From Denitrovibrio acetiphilus DSM 12809 (GTDB taxonomy: Bacteria > Chrysiogenota > Deferribacteres > Deferribacterales > Geovibrionaceae), in assembly GCF_000025725.1 (NCBI RefSeq), contig NC_013943.1:1550001-1614000 (forward strand): a stretch of DNA of 64,000 bases, written 5' to 3'. Of this stretch, positions 62,307-64,000 are shown piece by piece. Every line of letters starts with the position of its first letter. The first letter of the stretch is position 1. The notes beneath the pieces were generated by a model. The model did no database searches and was not told the origin of the DNA. It saw nothing but the letters and a program-made list of their open reading frames with translations. The position numbers and the translations under genes are program-made.

Positions 62307-62334
62307 TTGACATTTTCAGTATTTTGCATATAAT
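62307..62334 (+). promoter_or_regulatory. Consensus sigma70 promoter
   Basis: TTGACA (62307-62312), 16 bases, TATAAT (62329-62334), 38 bases before the ATG of the unknown gene at 62373. Both hexamers match consensus. Confidence 0.85.
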
Positions 62335-62372
62335 TATTGTGGATACGTATTTAATAATTCAAGGCTCGTTAA

Positions 62373-62747
62373 ATGGATCATAAGTTAATAAATGTCTCTG
62401 AAAAATCAAATATTGAAATCAACGACTCCTCCATAGAGATGCTTTTCCATGGGGTATGCTTATCCTATGAGTGCCCTCACTTCAGAGCAAATAAATGCCG
62501 GATGATGTTTGTTATCCACGAAACCGAAAACTCTGCATGGAAATATTCTCAGACATGGATGACACCTACCAAATTTTTCTTACACATGCTGAAACATGGC
62601 GACAATGCCTCTGATGACGCTTTGGAATTATTCAAACAGCTTCAGGAGAAATGGCACTGTCTCGATTCAGATGCGTCTTGTAACTGTGACTTTGTCGATG
62701 AGATAAAAGCTTTGCGCAACGCTCTTTTGAAAGACCTCGATTACTAA
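62373..62747 (+). CDS. Hypothetical cysteine-rich protein, 124 aa
   Basis: I do not recognise this family. It is predicted cytoplasmic, with cysteines in two groups: GVCLSYECPHFRANKC (C-x4-C-x6-C) and WHCLDSDASCNCDF. It could bind a metal or cluster. A perfect consensus promoter lies upstream, so it is probably well expressed. It stands between the Cache-like lipoprotein (divergent) and the ACR3-like transporter (own promoter). Confidence 0.6.
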   Translation: MDHKLINVSEKSNIEINDSSIEMLFHGVCLSYECPHFRANKCRMMFVIHETENSAWKYSQTWMTPTKFFLHMLKHGDNASDDALELFKQLQEKWHCLDSDASCNCDFVDEIKALRNALLKDLDY

Positions 62748-62797
62748 CATATCTCTTAAGCCCGGTACTACTCAGTATCCCTCACCCAAAGAATCAC

Positions 62798-62826
62798 TTG
62801 ACATACGAATATTCAAATATTAATAT
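62798..62826 (+). promoter_or_regulatory. Promoter of the ACR3/BASS-like gene
   Basis: TTGACA (62798-62803), 17 bases, TAATAT (62821-62826), 47 bases before the ATG at 62874. The A+T-rich spacer GAATATTCAAATATTAATAT has partial dyad symmetry, but no clear ArsR site is claimed. Confidence 0.65.
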
Positions 62827-62873
62827 ATTTTAACAAATTACAAGCATATGCTTATAATTATAAAGGTGAAATC

Positions 62874-63890
62874 ATGATTAAATATCTATCTATATTGCAG
62901 AAGAACCTCGTATGGGCCATCCCTGTTTCAATGATACTCGGACTTATAGGTGGAGGATTCCTCTTTGACGCACACCCGCTCAAACAGCTGATAATACCCA
63001 TAACGTTCTTAATGGTTTACCCTATGATGGCAACGTTAAACATCAGATCAATCTTTAAAGGTCGCGACACAAAACTTCAAATTATTACACAAATTATCAA
63101 TTTTATACTGATTCCGCTCATCGTATATTGTCTTGGTAAAATCTTCTTTACGGGAGACGCACAAAAATTCGGACTATGGGCTGTGGGGCTCTTTCTAATA
63201 GGTGTTCTGCCTGCCTCCGGCATGACTATTTCATGGACTGGATTTGCCAAAGGCAATAAAGAGGCAGCGACCAAAATGCTTGTTTTCGGACTTATAATAG
63301 GTGCAATGGCTGCTCCGGTTTACACAAAAGTATTTATGGGTGCAACAGTTGAAGTAGACATGCTTCATATGTTCAGGCAGATATGCCTGTTCGTATTTCT
63401 CCCTCTTCTGGCTGGGGTTTCAACACAAGCATATATCCGCAAAAGACATGGCAATGAAGCATGGACGAATAAATATAAACCAAAGTTTCCGCCTTTTTCT
63501 GCACTGGGAGTCACCTTAATAGCGTTTGTGGCAATGTCGCTGAAAGCTAAAAATATAATAGCAAATCCTGCTGATCTGATAACAATAATGATTCCTCTTG
63601 TAGTATTTTATCTGACTTCTTACATACTACTCTCAATCATCGGCAGACTCTTTTTCAAAAGAGAAGATGCTATCGCCATGGTTTTTGGTGTGGTGATGCG
63701 TGACCTTTCCATTGCACTGGCAATAGCTATGACTGCTTTTGGAAAAGAAGGGTCTACGATTGCTCTGCTCATATCCCTCGCCTATGTTATACAAATCCAG
63801 TCTGCGGCATGGTATATAAAGCTGGTACCTATGATTTTCAAAGAAGAGGATGTTAATACAGAGCAGATACAAGCTGGCGCAGAGACATAG
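62874..63890 (+). CDS. ACR3/BASS-superfamily transporter (arsenite or organic anion)
   Basis: This 338-aa membrane protein has about ten helices. The segment LPASGMTISWTGFAKGNKEAATKML resembles the ACR3 signature region (…AxCtaMxxxWxxLxxGN) with changes: the usual Cys of ACR3 is Ser/Gly here. Arsenite efflux is therefore possible but not assured; bile-acid-symporter-like transport is an alternative. AAAGGTG precedes the ATG. Confidence 0.8.
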   Translation: MIKYLSILQKNLVWAIPVSMILGLIGGGFLFDAHPLKQLIIPITFLMVYPMMATLNIRSIFKGRDTKLQIITQIINFILIPLIVYCLGKIFFTGDAQKFGLWAVGLFLIGVLPASGMTISWTGFAKGNKEAATKMLVFGLIIGAMAAPVYTKVFMGATVEVDMLHMFRQICLFVFLPLLAGVSTQAYIRKRHGNEAWTNKYKPKFPPFSALGVTLIAFVAMSLKAKNIIANPADLITIMIPLVVFYLTSYILLSIIGRLFFKREDAIAMVFGVVMRDLSIALAIAMTAFGKEGSTIALLISLAYVIQIQSAAWYIKLVPMIFKEEDVNTEQIQAGAET

Positions 63891-64000
63891 CAAACTCCTC
63901 AAAGGTACAGGTGTGATGCTTATGAAAGTCGCTAGTTATTTACGATTGCACTATAGAAGACCACATCAGCTTATAAATTCCAACGGGTAAACCTGTGGTT
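63891..64000. other. Window end, no supported gene
   Basis: A short ATG frame from 63917 closes after about 24 codons and lacks support. The last 110 bases hold nothing else I recognise. Confidence 0.5.

Noticed and set aside
62798-62826. ArsR operator before the ACR3-like gene
   Set aside because: The A+T-rich dyad is imperfect and no arsR gene is in the window.

Overview
The window looks like the chromosome of a Gram-negative, motile, respiring bacterium that can live without oxygen or at low oxygen. It has LptF/LptG lipopolysaccharide exporters, periplasmic binding proteins, c-type hemes, a cbb3 oxidase, several chemoreceptors and an oxygen-sensitive glycyl radical enzyme. The gene set and moderate A+T content suggest Deferribacterota (Denitrovibrio/Geovibrio type). 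That is inference from remembered family resemblance, not from a search.

Layout. (1) 1-9.5 kb is rearranged and IS-rich: two oppositely oriented copies of one DDE insertion sequence (the first cut by the window edge), an IS256-family element, three chemoreceptor genes (the third runs to 12.1 kb), a small heat-shock operon whose third gene is truncated at the IS256 end, and a STAS-like gene split by the second IS copy. (2) 12.2-16.2 kb is a housekeeping plus-strand run: holin-like membrane protein, DUF1820, lptF, lptG, leuB. (3) 16.5-27.6 kb is a plus-strand proline/4-hydroxyproline block: XRE-cupin regulator behind a consensus promoter with a perfect operator palindrome, proline dehydrogenase, P5C dehydrogenase, a five-gene Liv-type ABC importer, a glycyl radical activase and a glycyl radical enzyme carrying the trans-4-hydroxyproline dehydratase (HypD) active-site residues. 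proC converges on hypD 6 bp away. Together the block predicts import of (hydroxy)proline, dehydration to P5C, then oxidation to glutamate or reduction to proline. (4) 27.6-43.1 kb is a long minus-strand housekeeping series: proC, hydrolase, MBL protein, APH-AAA fusion, nfo, fbp, recO, mgtE, era, corC-like, ybeY, phoH, DHH-CBS-CCA fusion and a Xer recombinase. (5) 43.7-49.7 kb holds malic enzyme, a structured intergenic RNA candidate, thioredoxin-type arsenate reductase, a zinc ribbon protein, a DUF255 protein, an AlkD-like protein and a cysteine-rich protein. (6) 49.7-57.3 kb is a complete cbb3 oxidase operon led by a three-cysteine Rrf2 regulator with its own operators. Its subunits are rearranged: the CcoP membrane anchor is a separate 64-aa protein and one heme c domain is fused to CcoO. 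(7) 57.3-64 kb has a convergent FixH/YtkA-like, SafE-like and EamA set, UspA, an aminotransferase, an orphan Cache-type lipoprotein, an unknown Cys-rich protein behind a consensus promoter, and an ACR3/BASS-type transporter.

No tRNA, rRNA, CRISPR array or prophage was recognised. The most interesting systems are the hydroxyproline block, the re-sorted cbb3 operon with its Rrf2 operators and microprotein, and the RBS-sequestering hairpin in the IS.
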